In this document: positions 40,571 through 49,602 of the stretch, in pieces
How the letters are laid out: each line of letters opens with the position of its first letter
Position numbering within the stretch: the stretch's first letter is position 1
Assembly (NCBI RefSeq): GCF_002269385.1
Contig: NZ_CP022957.1
Location: 2,785,001-2,849,000, forward strand
DNA length: 64,000 nt
From: Maribacter cobaltidurans
GTDB lineage: Bacteria > Bacteroidota > Bacteroidia > Flavobacteriales > Flavobacteriaceae
Direction: 5' to 3'
Program-made: the position numbers and the translations under genes
The notes under the pieces: model-generated
What the model was told of the DNA's origin: nothing
The model's database searches: none
Seen by the model: the letters and a program-made list of their open reading frames with translations, nothing else

Positions 40571-41353
40571 TTACCAACCTCCCGAAGCACCTCCGCCTCC
40601 GAATCCGCCGCCTCCGAATCCGCCGCCAAAGCCTCCGCCTCCGAAGCTTCCACCGCCAAAACCTCCGCCGGAAGAGCCGCTTCTACCCATATTGCTTAGG
40701 ATGATAACATCCCACGGACTAAGCCCACGCCTTCTACCTCCACGACCATTGTTTCCTCCTTTACGGTTCCATAAGATGAATAGAATCACAAGGAAAATAA
40801 TAAAGGGTAAAAAGGTGGAGAAAGGTGGCCCCTTACTTTCATTAAAACTCCTATCTTCCTTGAATTCGCCGGTAAGAACATCGAATATGGCATCCGCTCC
40901 CAGATTAAGGCCTTGGTAGTAATCACCTTTTTTAAACTCTGGAATGATAATATTTTGAATGATTCTGCGAGACATAGCGTCCGTTAAGGAACCTTCTACG
41001 CCGTAGCCGTTATTGATGGCAATCTTTCGGTCGTCACGGGCTAGTATGACCAAAATTCCGTTGTCCTTTCCACTTTGACCAATACCCCATTTTTGACCCC
41101 ATTGTGCACCCAAATAGTTAATGTTTTCGCCCTCGGTACTGGCAATGATAGCCATTACAATTTGGGTAGAGGTACTATCTGAATATCGGATTAATTTTTG
41201 TTCAAGAGAACTTTTTTGTCCCGTAGGTAGCAGATTTATGTAATCGTAAACGCTTGTTTCTAAATCAGGTTTAGGAGGTATCTCAAACTGACTCCAAACA
41301 TGAAGAAAACTAAAAAACAATAAAAAACTAAGGCTAGCCTTTAGATATCTCAT
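40571..41353 (-). CDS. TPM-domain protein with signal peptide and Gly-rich tail
   Basis: About 260 residues. Start MRYLKASLSFLLFFSFLHVW is a signal peptide. A TPM phosphatase-like domain follows (SVYDYINLLPTGQKSSLEQKL, VILARDDRKIAINNGYGVEG). A membrane helix (FLPFIIFLVILFILW) and a tail of Gly/Ser/Phe repeats (GGGFGGGSFGGGGFGGG) end it. Such proteins are periplasmic and linked to membrane quality or photosystem-type repair in other groups. ATG 41353 overlaps the next gene by 20 bp; it is part of a TPM-TPM-LemA operon. Confidence 0.8.
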   Translation of the reverse strand: MRYLKASLSFLLFFSFLHVWSQFEIPPKPDLETSVYDYINLLPTGQKSSLEQKLIRYSDSTSTQIVMAIIASTEGENINYLGAQWGQKWGIGQSGKDNGILVILARDDRKIAINNGYGVEGSLTDAMSRRIIQNIIIPEFKKGDYYQGLNLGADAIFDVLTGEFKEDRSFNESKGPPFSTFLPFIIFLVILFILWNRKGGNNGRGGRRRGLSPWDVIILSNMGRSGSSGGGFGGGSFGGGGFGGGFGGGGFGGGGASGGW

Positions 41354-41786
41354 TGCTAAGTTCGTTTGTATCATCAGGTTGCCAAGGAAAATGGTCCTGT
41401 AATTCCTTTCCAGCTTCTAAAATTCCGGCAATTAGGCCTTCCTTAAATTTTCCTTCTTTAAAATGGGCCTCAATACTATTTCGGGTAGAATCCCAAAAAC
41501 CATTGGGAACTACCTTATTGATTCCCTTATCCCCGCAAATTACAAATTTCTTGTCGTTTACTGCAACATAGATCAAAACCCCATTCCCGTCCTTGGTATT
41601 GTCCATCTTCAATAAATGGAAAACTTCCTTGGCACGTTCATAATGGTCAGACCTTGTATGGGCTTCAATGTGTACACGGATTTCCCCAGAAGTATTTCTT
41701 TCTGCTTCCAGAATGGCCTCGACAATTTCTTGTTCTTCGGTCTGGGTCAAAAAATCCTCTACTTTGGACATTGGGTTATCAGTCAA
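41334..41786 (-). CDS. TPM-domain protein, short
   Basis: A 150-residue single TPM domain without signal peptide: FLTQTEEQEIVEAILEAE, SGEIRVHIEAHTRSD, VLIYVAVNDKKFVICGDKGI. It is a cytosolic-type paralogue of the following gene. Overlaps LemA by 8 bp upstream and the other TPM gene by 20 bp downstream. Confidence 0.8.
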   Translation of the reverse strand: MTDNPMSKVEDFLTQTEEQEIVEAILEAERNTSGEIRVHIEAHTRSDHYERAKEVFHLLKMDNTKDGNGVLIYVAVNDKKFVICGDKGINKVVPNGFWDSTRNSIEAHFKEGKFKEGLIAGILEAGKELQDHFPWQPDDTNELSNEISKG

Positions 41787-42384
41787 ATTCGAAATTTACA
41801 TCGGGAGCTTGCTCTGAACCCGCTTCGGATTTAAAATAGGCCAATTCATCAAAATTGAAAATTCCTGCCAAAATGGAGTTTGGAAACTTTTTTATATGCA
41901 GGTTATAGGGTTCAACAGTAGCATTAAAACGGTCCCTCGCTACATTGATCCTATTTTCCGTTCCTTCCAATTGGGACTGTAGTTCCAAAAAGTTTTGATT
42001 TGCTTTTAAATCTGGATACCGCTCTACGGTAACTAACAATCGGCTTAAGGCACTGCTTAGTCCACTTTGGGCCTGGTTGAAATTCGCCAATTGTTCCGGA
42101 GTAATATTTGTTGGGTCGATATTAACCGAGGTAGCTTTTGCCCTTGCCTCAATAACATCGGTTAACGTTCCGCGTTCAAAGTCTGCCGCACCCTGTACGG
42201 TTTTTACCAAATTTCCAATAAGGTCGTTTCTTCTTTGGTAGGCGCTTTCTACATTCGCCCACGTTTTTGTGGAAGTTTCCTTTAGGGCAATGGCGGTATT
42301 GTTAAAACTGACTGCCCATTGATAAATTCCAAAGGCGAGAACGCCCAGTACTATTAAAGCAATTATTCCTTTTTTCATTGTCAA
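41779..42384 (-). CDS. lemA: LemA family protein
   Basis: A 201-residue protein with an N-terminal membrane helix (GIIALIVLGVLAFGIYQW) and the LemA helical domain: TWANVESAYQRRNDLIGNLV, LTDVIEARAKATS, and NQNFLELQSQLEGTENRINVAR. Function is poorly known, often linked with TPM proteins in membrane stress. It is first in the operon with two TPM genes. Confidence 0.9.
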   Translation of the reverse strand: MTMKKGIIALIVLGVLAFGIYQWAVSFNNTAIALKETSTKTWANVESAYQRRNDLIGNLVKTVQGAADFERGTLTDVIEARAKATSVNIDPTNITPEQLANFNQAQSGLSSALSRLLVTVERYPDLKANQNFLELQSQLEGTENRINVARDRFNATVEPYNLHIKKFPNSILAGIFNFDELAYFKSEAGSEQAPDVNFEFD

Positions 42385-42446
42385 TAGTTTTAGTGTTTAT
42401 GGTGGTTATATAGTTAGTATACCAAAGAAAAGTTTTGTTACGCTTT

Positions 42447-42776
42447 TTATAGCTGTTCTTTTATTTTGATAAGCTCTGCCTTAACGCGTTCCAGTTTTTG
42501 GATAATTTCAAAGTTGGACAAGGTCTTTTGTTTTTCTTCTTTCAAGTGAGTTTTGGCACCGTCCAGGGTAAATCCCCTTTCCTTGACCAAATGGTAGATC
42601 AATTGCAGATTTTTAATGTCCTGGGGAGTAAATTTCCTATTTCCCTTTGCGTTTTTCTTGGGTTGCAATACATCGAATTCCTTTTCCCAAAACCGAATAA
42701 GGGAAGTGTTTACCCCAAAAGCACGGGCCACTTCCCCAATTCCATAATATCTTTTTTCAGGAAGTTCTACTTGCAT
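42447..42776 (-). CDS. MerR-family transcriptional regulator
   Basis: A 109-residue protein with the MerR winged helix at the N-terminus: YYGIGEVARAFGVNTSLIRF, WEKEFDVLQPKKNAKGNRKF and LQLIYHLVKERGFTLDGAK. The C-terminal 25 residues form a coiled coil. There is no effector domain, so it belongs to the short MlrA-like class. Its start overlaps the stop of the M23 gene by one base (TAATG), so it is co-expressed with that gene. Confidence 0.85.
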   Translation of the reverse strand: MQVELPEKRYYGIGEVARAFGVNTSLIRFWEKEFDVLQPKKNAKGNRKFTPQDIKNLQLIYHLVKERGFTLDGAKTHLKEEKQKTLSNFEIIQKLERVKAELIKIKEQL

Positions 42777-43753
42777 TAATCCAGGGATTGGTTTTCTTGG
42801 TTGGCGTATTTCAACATATTTTCAAATTCCTCTGGAGATAAACTGCCATAATAGAAATTAATAGGATTGATGCGATCATCATCCTTCCATACCTCGTAAT
42901 GCAAATGTGGCGCTTCAGATCGCCCCGTACTACCCACGAAACCAATAAGGTCACCTCTTTTTACTTTCTGTCCCTTTTTTACATTATACTGGCTCAAATG
43001 TCCATATAGACTTAAATAGCCATATCCATGATCAATACGGATGTGCTTTCCGTATCCGGATGAATTATTGTCCGCCCTAGTTACTTTTCCGTCTCCGGAG
43101 GCATAAACGGGCGTGCCCTTGGGGGCGGTAAAATCCATTCCGTAGTGCATTTTTCTAGCCTTGGTAAAAGGATCGGAACGCCATCCGTAACCGGATGCCA
43201 TGCGGGTAAGGTCTTCGTTGCTTATAGGTTGAATGGCTGGAATGGACATTAAAAGCTTTTCCTTTTCCTCTGCCAACTTGGTAATCTCGTCCAAGGATTT
43301 GGATTGGATGGCCATTTGTTTTTTAATAATGTCCAATCGCTGGGTAGTGGCAATCACCATTTCGGAATTGTTGAAACCTTCCAAGGATTTATATCGATTA
43401 ATACCTCCAAAACCGGCACGTCGTTGTTCTTCGGGTATGGGATTGGCTTCAAAATATAAGCGATAAATATTGTTGTCCCGATCCTCTATATTGGCCAAAA
43501 CATCTTCAATCTGCTCCATTTTTTTATTAAGAAGCTCAAATTGTAGTTCGTAATTTTTTACTTCCCGCTGTAGGGAAAGTTCGCGTGGGGTATTTATGAT
43601 ATTTGTATTCAAAAGTAAAATCAATCCAAGCAGTCCAAAGAGGAGAGAACCTAAAAAGAAAAAACCAATGTTTCTAAATCGTTTGGATTTTTCTGGTTCA
43701 ATTTTCCTATAGGAAAGCGTATCCGGATCGTAATAGTACTTTACTTTAGACAT
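42776..43753 (-). CDS. M23-family peptidoglycan peptidase
   Basis: A 325-residue protein with one membrane helix (IGFFFLGSLLFGLLGLILLL), a coiled-coil linker (LLNKKMEQIEDVLANIEDRD) and a LytM domain: RKMHYGMDFTAPKGTP and APHLHYEVWKDD provide the zinc ligands. It should cut peptidoglycan in the periplasm during growth or division. It is divergent from alaS and co-transcribed with the MerR gene. Confidence 0.9.
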   Translation of the reverse strand: MSKVKYYYDPDTLSYRKIEPEKSKRFRNIGFFFLGSLLFGLLGLILLLNTNIINTPRELSLQREVKNYELQFELLNKKMEQIEDVLANIEDRDNNIYRLYFEANPIPEEQRRAGFGGINRYKSLEGFNNSEMVIATTQRLDIIKKQMAIQSKSLDEITKLAEEKEKLLMSIPAIQPISNEDLTRMASGYGWRSDPFTKARKMHYGMDFTAPKGTPVYASGDGKVTRADNNSSGYGKHIRIDHGYGYLSLYGHLSQYNVKKGQKVKRGDLIGFVGSTGRSEAPHLHYEVWKDDDRINPINFYYGSLSPEEFENMLKYANQENQSLD

Positions 43754-43857
43754 GAAGGGATTTTATCCTATTTTTGTAGTTTATTTTTAACATAACAAAC
43801 AAATATAAAAATTGTTTTCTACAAACAGTTAAAATTTGTAAAAGCTTAGCATTTTAG

Positions 43858-46473
43858 ATGAATTCCAAGGAAATACGAAAGCAGTTCTTAGCATTTTTTG
43901 AAGGTAAAAAACACAAAATTGTACCCTCTGCACCTATGGTCATAAAAGATGACCCAACCTTGCTTTTTACCAATGCGGGAATGAACCAGTTCAAGGAGTT
44001 TTTCCTAGGTATTAACGAACCCAAAAATACTAGGGTGGTTGACACGCAAAAGTGTCTTCGTGTAAGTGGAAAACATAACGATTTGGAAGAGGTTGGGAAA
44101 GATACCTATCATCATACAATGTTCGAGATGCTGGGTAACTGGAGTTTTGGGGATTATTTTAAGGAAGAGGCCATTACCTGGGCATGGGAATTGTTGACCC
44201 AGGTTTTCAAAATAGAAAAGGACAGTTTGTACGTTTCCGTTTTTGAGGGAAGTGAGGATGCGGATATGTTGGAAAAGGATAACGAGGCCTATGCCATATG
44301 GAACAAAATTGTTCCTGCGGACCGAATTATCATGGGTAACAAAAAGGACAATTTTTGGGAAATGGGCGATCAAGGACCTTGTGGACCCTGTTCCGAAATC
44401 CATGTGGATTTGCGTTCCGATGAGGAGAAATCAAAGGTTTCAGGCGCAAGTTTGGTAAACCAGGATCATCCGTTGGTGGTTGAAATCTGGAACTTGGTAT
44501 TTATGCAGTACAATCGAAAGGCAGACGGTTCCTTGGAAAGCCTACCGGCCAAGCATGTGGACACGGGAATGGGTTTCGAGCGTCTCTGTATGGCTTTGCA
44601 AGGTGTAAAATCCAATTATGATACGGATGTATTTACACCTTTGATCAGGGAAATTGAAATCATTACCGATGCAAAATATGGGAAAACAGAAGAGGCGGAT
44701 ATTGCCATTCGCGTCATTGCAGATCACATACGTGCGGTGGCCTTTTCCATTGCAGACGGACAATTGCCGAGCAATACCGGAGCTGGATATGTCATCAGAA
44801 GAATATTACGCCGTGCGGTTCGGTACGGGTTTACCTTTTTAGAGACCAAAGAGCCTTTTATGTACCGTTTGGTAAATGTGCTTACCCAAAATATGGGAGA
44901 GGCCTTTCCAGAGCTTAGGGAGCAAAAGCAACTTATTGAAAATGTCATCAAGGAAGAGGAACACAGCTTTTTGAAAACCTTGGACCAAGGATTGGTCCTC
45001 CTGGATTCCATCATTGAAAAAACAAAAGGGGATATTGTGGATGGAAGAAAGGCTTTTGAACTTTATGATACCTATGGATTTCCAATAGACCTTACAGCGT
45101 TGATCTTGAATGAAAAAGGATTTTCATTGGACGAAGCAGGTTTTAATGTTGCCATGCAGGAACAAAAGAATCGTTCCAAAACGGCTTCGGAAACTTCCAA
45201 GGGGGATTGGGAGATTTTACATTCCGATTTAGAACAGGAGTTTGTGGGGTATGACCGATTGGAGGCCGATGTTAAAATTGTAAAGTATAGAAAGGTCGAA
45301 TCCAAAAAACGAGGAGTTCAATATCAACTGGTTTTTAATTTGACACCTTTCTATGCAGAAGGTGGGGGACAAGTAGGCGATAAGGGCTATTTGGAATCTC
45401 CTGATGGAGATGTGGTCTACATCATCGATACCAAAAGGGAAAACAATGAAATAGTCCATTTTACAAAGAACTTGCCCAAAAAATTAGAGGGTACTTTTAA
45501 AGCTGTCGTGGATAGTGAACAACGTCGAAGAACCGAGGCCAATCACACGGCTACCCATTTGTTGCATCAGGCACTGAGGGAGGTATTGGGAACCCATGTG
45601 GAGCAAAAGGGGTCTGCGGTGCATTCCAAGCACCTACGTTTCGATTTTTCCCATTTTTCAAAAATGACCAAAGAGGAACTGGAAGCCGTGGAAGACTTTG
45701 TAAATGCTAGGATTTCGGGACAATTACCCCTGGAGGAACATCGCAATGTACCTGTAAGCGAAGCCTTGGAAAATGGGGCTATGGCTCTCTTTGGTGAAAA
45801 ATATGGGGATACCGTAAGAACCATTCGTTTTGGAAAGTCCATTGAATTGTGCGGGGGTACACATGTCAACAATACATCGGATTTATGGCATTTTAAAATA
45901 AAGTCGGAAGGGGCTGTTGCCTCAGGAATTCGAAGGATAGAGGCAATTACCAATGATGCCGTGAAAGATTTGTATGCCGAGAACGATAAGTCCTTAAATG
46001 AGATTGTCGGGTTATTGGGAAATCCACAGGATACCATTAAGGCGGTGAGTCAACTACAAGAAGAGAATGCTGAGTTAAAGAAACAGGTAGCGGCGCTTTT
46101 GAAGGATAAGGCCAAAAATCTCAAAGGCGATTTGCAAAATGAATTGCAGGAGAAAAATGGTGTCCGATTTCTAGTGAAAAAACTCGATCTGGATGCCGCT
46201 GGTATCAAGGATTTGAGCTTTGAAATGGGTCAAAATCAAACCGACCTCTTTTTACTTTTTGCCACGGAGCAGGATGGAAAGGCCCTGCTATCCTGTTATA
46301 TTTCCAAAGAATTGGTTGCCTCAAAGGATTTGAACGCAGGTTCCATAGTTAGGGAGCTAGGCAAATTTATACAAGGCGGAGGAGGAGGGCAGCCCTTTTT
46401 TGCTACTGCCGGGGGTAAAAATCCAGCAGGAATCCCGGAAGCTTTGGAAAAGGCCAAGGAATATTTAAATTAA
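43858..46473 (+). CDS. alaS: Alanyl-tRNA synthetase
   Basis: An 871-residue class II synthetase of full length. N-terminal motifs include [15 protein letters not shown] and [14 protein letters not shown]; the editing-domain zinc ligands are HTATHLLHQ (near residue 563) and [10 protein letters not shown] (near 665); the C-terminal C-Ala domain ends [17 protein letters not shown]. It charges tRNA-Ala and clears Ser/Gly mischarging. It starts 104 bp from the divergent M23 gene; no second copy is seen here. Confidence 0.95.
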   Translation: MNSKEIRKQFLAFFEGKKHKIVPSAPMVIKDDPTLLFTNAGMNQFKEFFLGINEPKNTRVVDTQKCLRVSGKHNDLEEVGKDTYHHTMFEMLGNWSFGDYFKEEAITWAWELLTQVFKIEKDSLYVSVFEGSEDADMLEKDNEAYAIWNKIVPADRIIMGNKKDNFWEMGDQGPCGPCSEIHVDLRSDEEKSKVSGASLVNQDHPLVVEIWNLVFMQYNRKADGSLESLPAKHVDTGMGFERLCMALQGVKSNYDTDVFTPLIREIEIITDAKYGKTEEADIAIRVIADHIRAVAFSIADGQLPSNTGAGYVIRRILRRAVRYGFTFLETKEPFMYRLVNVLTQNMGEAFPELREQKQLIENVIKEEEHSFLKTLDQGLVLLDSIIEKTKGDIVDGRKAFELYDTYGFPIDLTALILNEKGFSLDEAGFNVAMQEQKNRSKTASETSKGDWEILHSDLEQEFVGYDRLEADVKIVKYRKVESKKRGVQYQLVFNLTPFYAEGGGQVGDKGYLESPDGDVVYIIDTKRENNEIVHFTKNLPKKLEGTFKAVVDSEQRRRTEANHTATHLLHQALREVLGTHVEQKGSAVHSKHLRFDFSHFSKMTKEELEAVEDFVNARISGQLPLEEHRNVPVSEALENGAMALFGEKYGDTVRTIRFGKSIELCGGTHVNNTSDLWHFKIKSEGAVASGIRRIEAITNDAVKDLYAENDKSLNEIVGLLGNPQDTIKAVSQLQEENAELKKQVAALLKDKAKNLKGDLQNELQEKNGVRFLVKKLDLDAAGIKDLSFEMGQNQTDLFLLFATEQDGKALLSCYISKELVASKDLNAGSIVRELGKFIQGGGGGQPFFATAGGKNPAGIPEALEKAKEYLN

Positions 46474-46518
46474 CAATTACCCTAATTTTACCAATAATAG
46501 CTAACCCAAACTAATAGA

Positions 46519-47151
46519 TTGAAAATTTACGGAATAAGTGGGTTAGGAGCGGATAAAAGGGTATTTGAATACTTGGACCTTGATTCGGAGTTCTATCCAA
46601 TAGATTGGATAGATCCTTTTAAAAAGGAATCTATTTCGGAATATGCAAAAAGGTTGTCCCAAATAATTGATACAACTGAAAAATTTTGTTTAATAGGAGT
46701 AAGCTTTGGAGGATTGGTTGCTGTGGAAATCAACAGATTCTTAAAACCGGAATTAACGATTTTAATTTCTTCGGTTGCAACGAAACACGAATTAAGTCCC
46801 TTTTTGAGATTTCTTGGTAAAACAAAATTAACCCAGATAATTCCAACAAAATTTTTTAAGCCCCCATACTGGATTTTATATTATCTATTTGGAACTAGAA
46901 AAACTAAACTGCTGAAGGATATCTTAGAAGATACTGATTTGGTTTTTGCAAAATGGGCGATAAATGAATTACTTAATTGGAAAAATGATTCGTCTATTGA
47001 TAATGTTATTAAAATTCACGGAACAAGCGATAGATTGATACCTCCTAGTGGAGAAGTGGAAATTATAAAAGGAGGCGGTCATTTCATGATTGTTGACAGG
47101 GCAAAAGAAATTAGTCGAATTATAAATGAAAAGATTGCTTTAATAAAATGA
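46519..47151 (+). CDS. Alpha/beta hydrolase
   Basis: A 210-residue small alpha/beta hydrolase with TTG as start codon (46519). The nucleophile elbow is GVSFGGL, the acid HGTSDRLIPP, and the histidine GGGHFMIV. The substrate is unknown. It overlaps the GSCFA gene by 4 bp (ATGA). Strong AT richness marks this gene against its neighbours. Confidence 0.8.
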   Translation: MKIYGISGLGADKRVFEYLDLDSEFYPIDWIDPFKKESISEYAKRLSQIIDTTEKFCLIGVSFGGLVAVEINRFLKPELTILISSVATKHELSPFLRFLGKTKLTQIIPTKFFKPPYWILYYLFGTRKTKLLKDILEDTDLVFAKWAINELLNWKNDSSIDNVIKIHGTSDRLIPPSGEVEIIKGGGHFMIVDRAKEISRIINEKIALIK

Positions 47152-48110
47152 TGAAACTCCAGACCCAAATTTCTTTGGAACCTGCTTCAGGTCAAATAGA
47201 TTATTCCAGTAGAATACTTTTGCTTGGGTCTTGTTTTTCGGAAAATATTGGAAAGAAACTGGAGTATTATAAATTTCAAACGTTCCAAAATCCCTTTGGT
47301 ATCTTATTTCATCCCTTGGCCATTGAAAATTTAGTGCAAAGAACCATTGAAGGAAAAGCGTATCAGCAAGATGAGATTTTTGAACGAGATGGTATTTGGC
47401 GCTGCTTTGATGCGCATTCAGAATTAAGTTCTGGCTTCAAAGAGGAATTGTTAAAGGGTTTGAACGATGCTATTTTCCATACCGCCAAGGCTCTAAAGGA
47501 GTCTTCCCATATCATAATCACTTTGGGCACCTCATGGGTCTATGAGCATAAGGAAAGGAATGCGATTGTAGCAAATTGCCATAAGGTTCCGCAAAAGGAT
47601 TTCGCTAAAAAATTATTGAGTCCAGCCGAAATTGAGTTAAGTCTTCAAAATGTGATGGCCTTGATTCAAAAAGTGAATCCCAATGCACAAATTATCTTTA
47701 CGATTTCGCCCGTTCGCCATATCAAAGATGGTTTTGTGGAAAACCAACGGAGCAAGGCGCATTTAATCACTGCGATACATTCCGTTTTGTCATCTCGAGC
47801 GCAGTCGAAAGAACTTGCATATTTCCCTTCGTACGAAATTCTGATGGATGAGCTGCGCGATTATCGCTTTTACGAGAAAGATATGGTGCACCCAAACGAG
47901 CTTGCCGTGGATTATATCTGGGAAAAATTCTCAAAGGTCTTTATTTCAGAAGCTTCCCTTGAAACCATGCAGGAAGTGAAGAGTATTCGACAGGGTATGG
48001 CCCACAGACCATTTATTCCTGATTCGGAAAAGCATCAATTATTTTTAAAAAATCTGAAGAATAGAATTAAAGAGCTTCAGAAGAAATTACCCTTTATTGA
48101 TTTTTCATAA
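47148..48110 (+). CDS. GSCFA-domain protein
   Basis: A 320-residue protein with the defining LLLGSCFSENIGKKLEYY (residues about 24-41), then FQNPFGILFHP and IIITLGTSWVYEHKER, the SGNH-hydrolase-like blocks of the GSCFA family. The GSC Ser is the likely nucleophile and FTISPVRHIKDG with MVHPNELAVDY supplies the acid/base end. Some members are thought to modify surface polymers; the substrate here is unknown. Confidence 0.85.
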   Translation: MMKLQTQISLEPASGQIDYSSRILLLGSCFSENIGKKLEYYKFQTFQNPFGILFHPLAIENLVQRTIEGKAYQQDEIFERDGIWRCFDAHSELSSGFKEELLKGLNDAIFHTAKALKESSHIIITLGTSWVYEHKERNAIVANCHKVPQKDFAKKLLSPAEIELSLQNVMALIQKVNPNAQIIFTISPVRHIKDGFVENQRSKAHLITAIHSVLSSRAQSKELAYFPSYEILMDELRDYRFYEKDMVHPNELAVDYIWEKFSKVFISEASLETMQEVKSIRQGMAHRPFIPDSEKHQLFLKNLKNRIKELQKKLPFIDFS

Positions 48111-48184
48111 AATACGGCAATTGCCCTATTTTCTTGTGCACTCTTTTTAGTCAGTTTTGTGCCCATCATAAAACTTAATCTAAA

Positions 48185-49252
48185 ATGAAAATCAATTCTA
48201 AATTAATCTGGGGTATTCTCCTCTTTATCGGTTTTAGCGCTCAGGCACAGCAACTGGGAGATTTCAAGCCAAAAGACGCGACCTTTGGTTTAGGGAAATT
48301 AAAAGCGAGCAATAAACGGATTTACATCTCTAATTTTTCCATAAACTATCAATTGTTCAATGAAAAGGAAAAGACGAAAAAGGGAGGTGCCTTGTTTAGG
48401 GACAAAGGAGTAAGAGGTGATGCCACGGCAGAATTGATGGTTGGGTTGGGCGATCTTACGGAAGCCGATTTCCAGACCATTGCGAATAATCTTTATCAAG
48501 ACTTTGTTGCCGACCTTAATAGTAAAGGGTATGAAATTATATCTTCTGAGGCGGCCGGAAAAACTGAAACGTACAGTGGTTGGGCAAAGGATGCGGGCCC
48601 CAAGGTTGAAATTTCGGCCATGCCGGGTATGATTATCGCCTACCCAGAAGGCTATTCCTTTTATTACAAGGAAGAGTCTAAAGTAGGCAAGTTTTTTGGG
48701 GATAAATTTGCGGCATTGGATAAAACACCGCAAAATCTTTCCAGAGATCTTGACGACGCAATTGTTGTAGATGTTGATTTGTATGTGTTCTTTATGAAAG
48801 ATCTGTATGCTTTTCAAGGGAATGCGGCGAACATCAAAATCAAGACTCAATTAAGTTTGGTAGCGAATGAAGCGGTTTCCGCAAAAAGCGATAAGGGCTT
48901 CGTGTTTAAAAAGAAAGTGGAGTATGCGACGGGTATTAACAGTATTTATTTTGCAGCCGGTAAATATAAGATAGGCGGTAGTGCAGAGTCTACGTATACC
49001 GGTACCTTAAAAAAGGATTTTACCATCGGGGGAGTGTTGGATGAAAAGAAAATTCAAAGTTATGCACAAGGAGCTGTAGATGTTATAGGAACCTCCAATT
49101 ATTTTGGAAAGACATATAGAGCTGAAAATAAAATATCTTCAAAAACTACTATAATAGATGTGGACCCTCAAAAATATATAGAAGGCGTCACGGCAGCAGG
49201 TAAAAAATTCTTGGAATATCATTTAAATGAATTCAACAAGGCATTGAAATAG
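48185..49252 (+). CDS. Secreted protein of unknown function
   Basis: A 355-residue protein with a signal peptide (MKINSKLIWGILLFIGFSAQAQ). The mature part is an alpha/beta mix with VGLGDLTEADFQTIANNLYQ, then DLDDAIVVDVDLYVFFM and a C-terminal helix (AAGKKFLEYHLNEFNKALK). Not recognised. It ends just before a strong terminator and is a single-gene unit. Confidence 0.7.
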   Translation: MKINSKLIWGILLFIGFSAQAQQLGDFKPKDATFGLGKLKASNKRIYISNFSINYQLFNEKEKTKKGGALFRDKGVRGDATAELMVGLGDLTEADFQTIANNLYQDFVADLNSKGYEIISSEAAGKTETYSGWAKDAGPKVEISAMPGMIIAYPEGYSFYYKEESKVGKFFGDKFAALDKTPQNLSRDLDDAIVVDVDLYVFFMKDLYAFQGNAANIKIKTQLSLVANEAVSAKSDKGFVFKKKVEYATGINSIYFAAGKYKIGGSAESTYTGTLKKDFTIGGVLDEKKIQSYAQGAVDVIGTSNYFGKTYRAENKISSKTTIIDVDPQKYIEGVTAAGKKFLEYHLNEFNKALK

Positions 49253-49286
49253 TTTTTGGTCTCGTTCTTTTGTTCAAGTTTACATC

Positions 49287-49319
49287 GCCGGAGACGTTCA
49301 AGGTCTTCGGCTTTTTTTT
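49287..49319 (+). terminator. Rho-independent terminator after the secreted-protein gene
   Basis: GCCGGAGAC pairs with GTCTTCGGC (one G-T) around a 7-base loop, followed by eight T. It is 34 bp past the stop at 49252. Confidence 0.85.
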
Positions 49320-49337
49320 CATAATAAAATTTTGTGG

Positions 49338-49574
49338 ATGCACCTACCCCTACTCATACTTGGAATTACAATGGTGATCACCATTGGCTCCATTTCGGTT
49401 TTCGTAAATTGGAAACGTAATTTTCTTATGGAGAAAAATGAAATGGCTCAATCTTATTTGGAGGAAATGGTTGAGCTAAAAGACAAAATGATGAAGCGGC
49501 TTATGTGTATGGATCGATACGATTTCACTACTTATAATTTAGATGAGGTTTTTCCTATGATTAATTCCAATTGA
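49338..49574 (+). CDS. Small membrane protein
   Basis: A 78-residue protein (MHLPLLILGITMVITIGSIS...) with one membrane helix and an acidic, Met-rich cytosolic tail with a coiled heptad (SYLEEMVELKDKMMKRL). ATG 49338 is preferred over a TTG two codons earlier. Not recognised. It precedes the histidine kinase gene by 28 bp and may be its partner. Confidence 0.55.
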   Translation: MHLPLLILGITMVITIGSISVFVNWKRNFLMEKNEMAQSYLEEMVELKDKMMKRLMCMDRYDFTTYNLDEVFPMINSN

Positions 49575-49602
49575 TGTATACTTGTCTTAAACATATGGTT
49601 TT

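Noticed and set aside
40551..40919. Plus-strand Pro-rich frame
   Set aside because: It is the shadow of the Gly-rich tail of the TPM protein on the minus strand.
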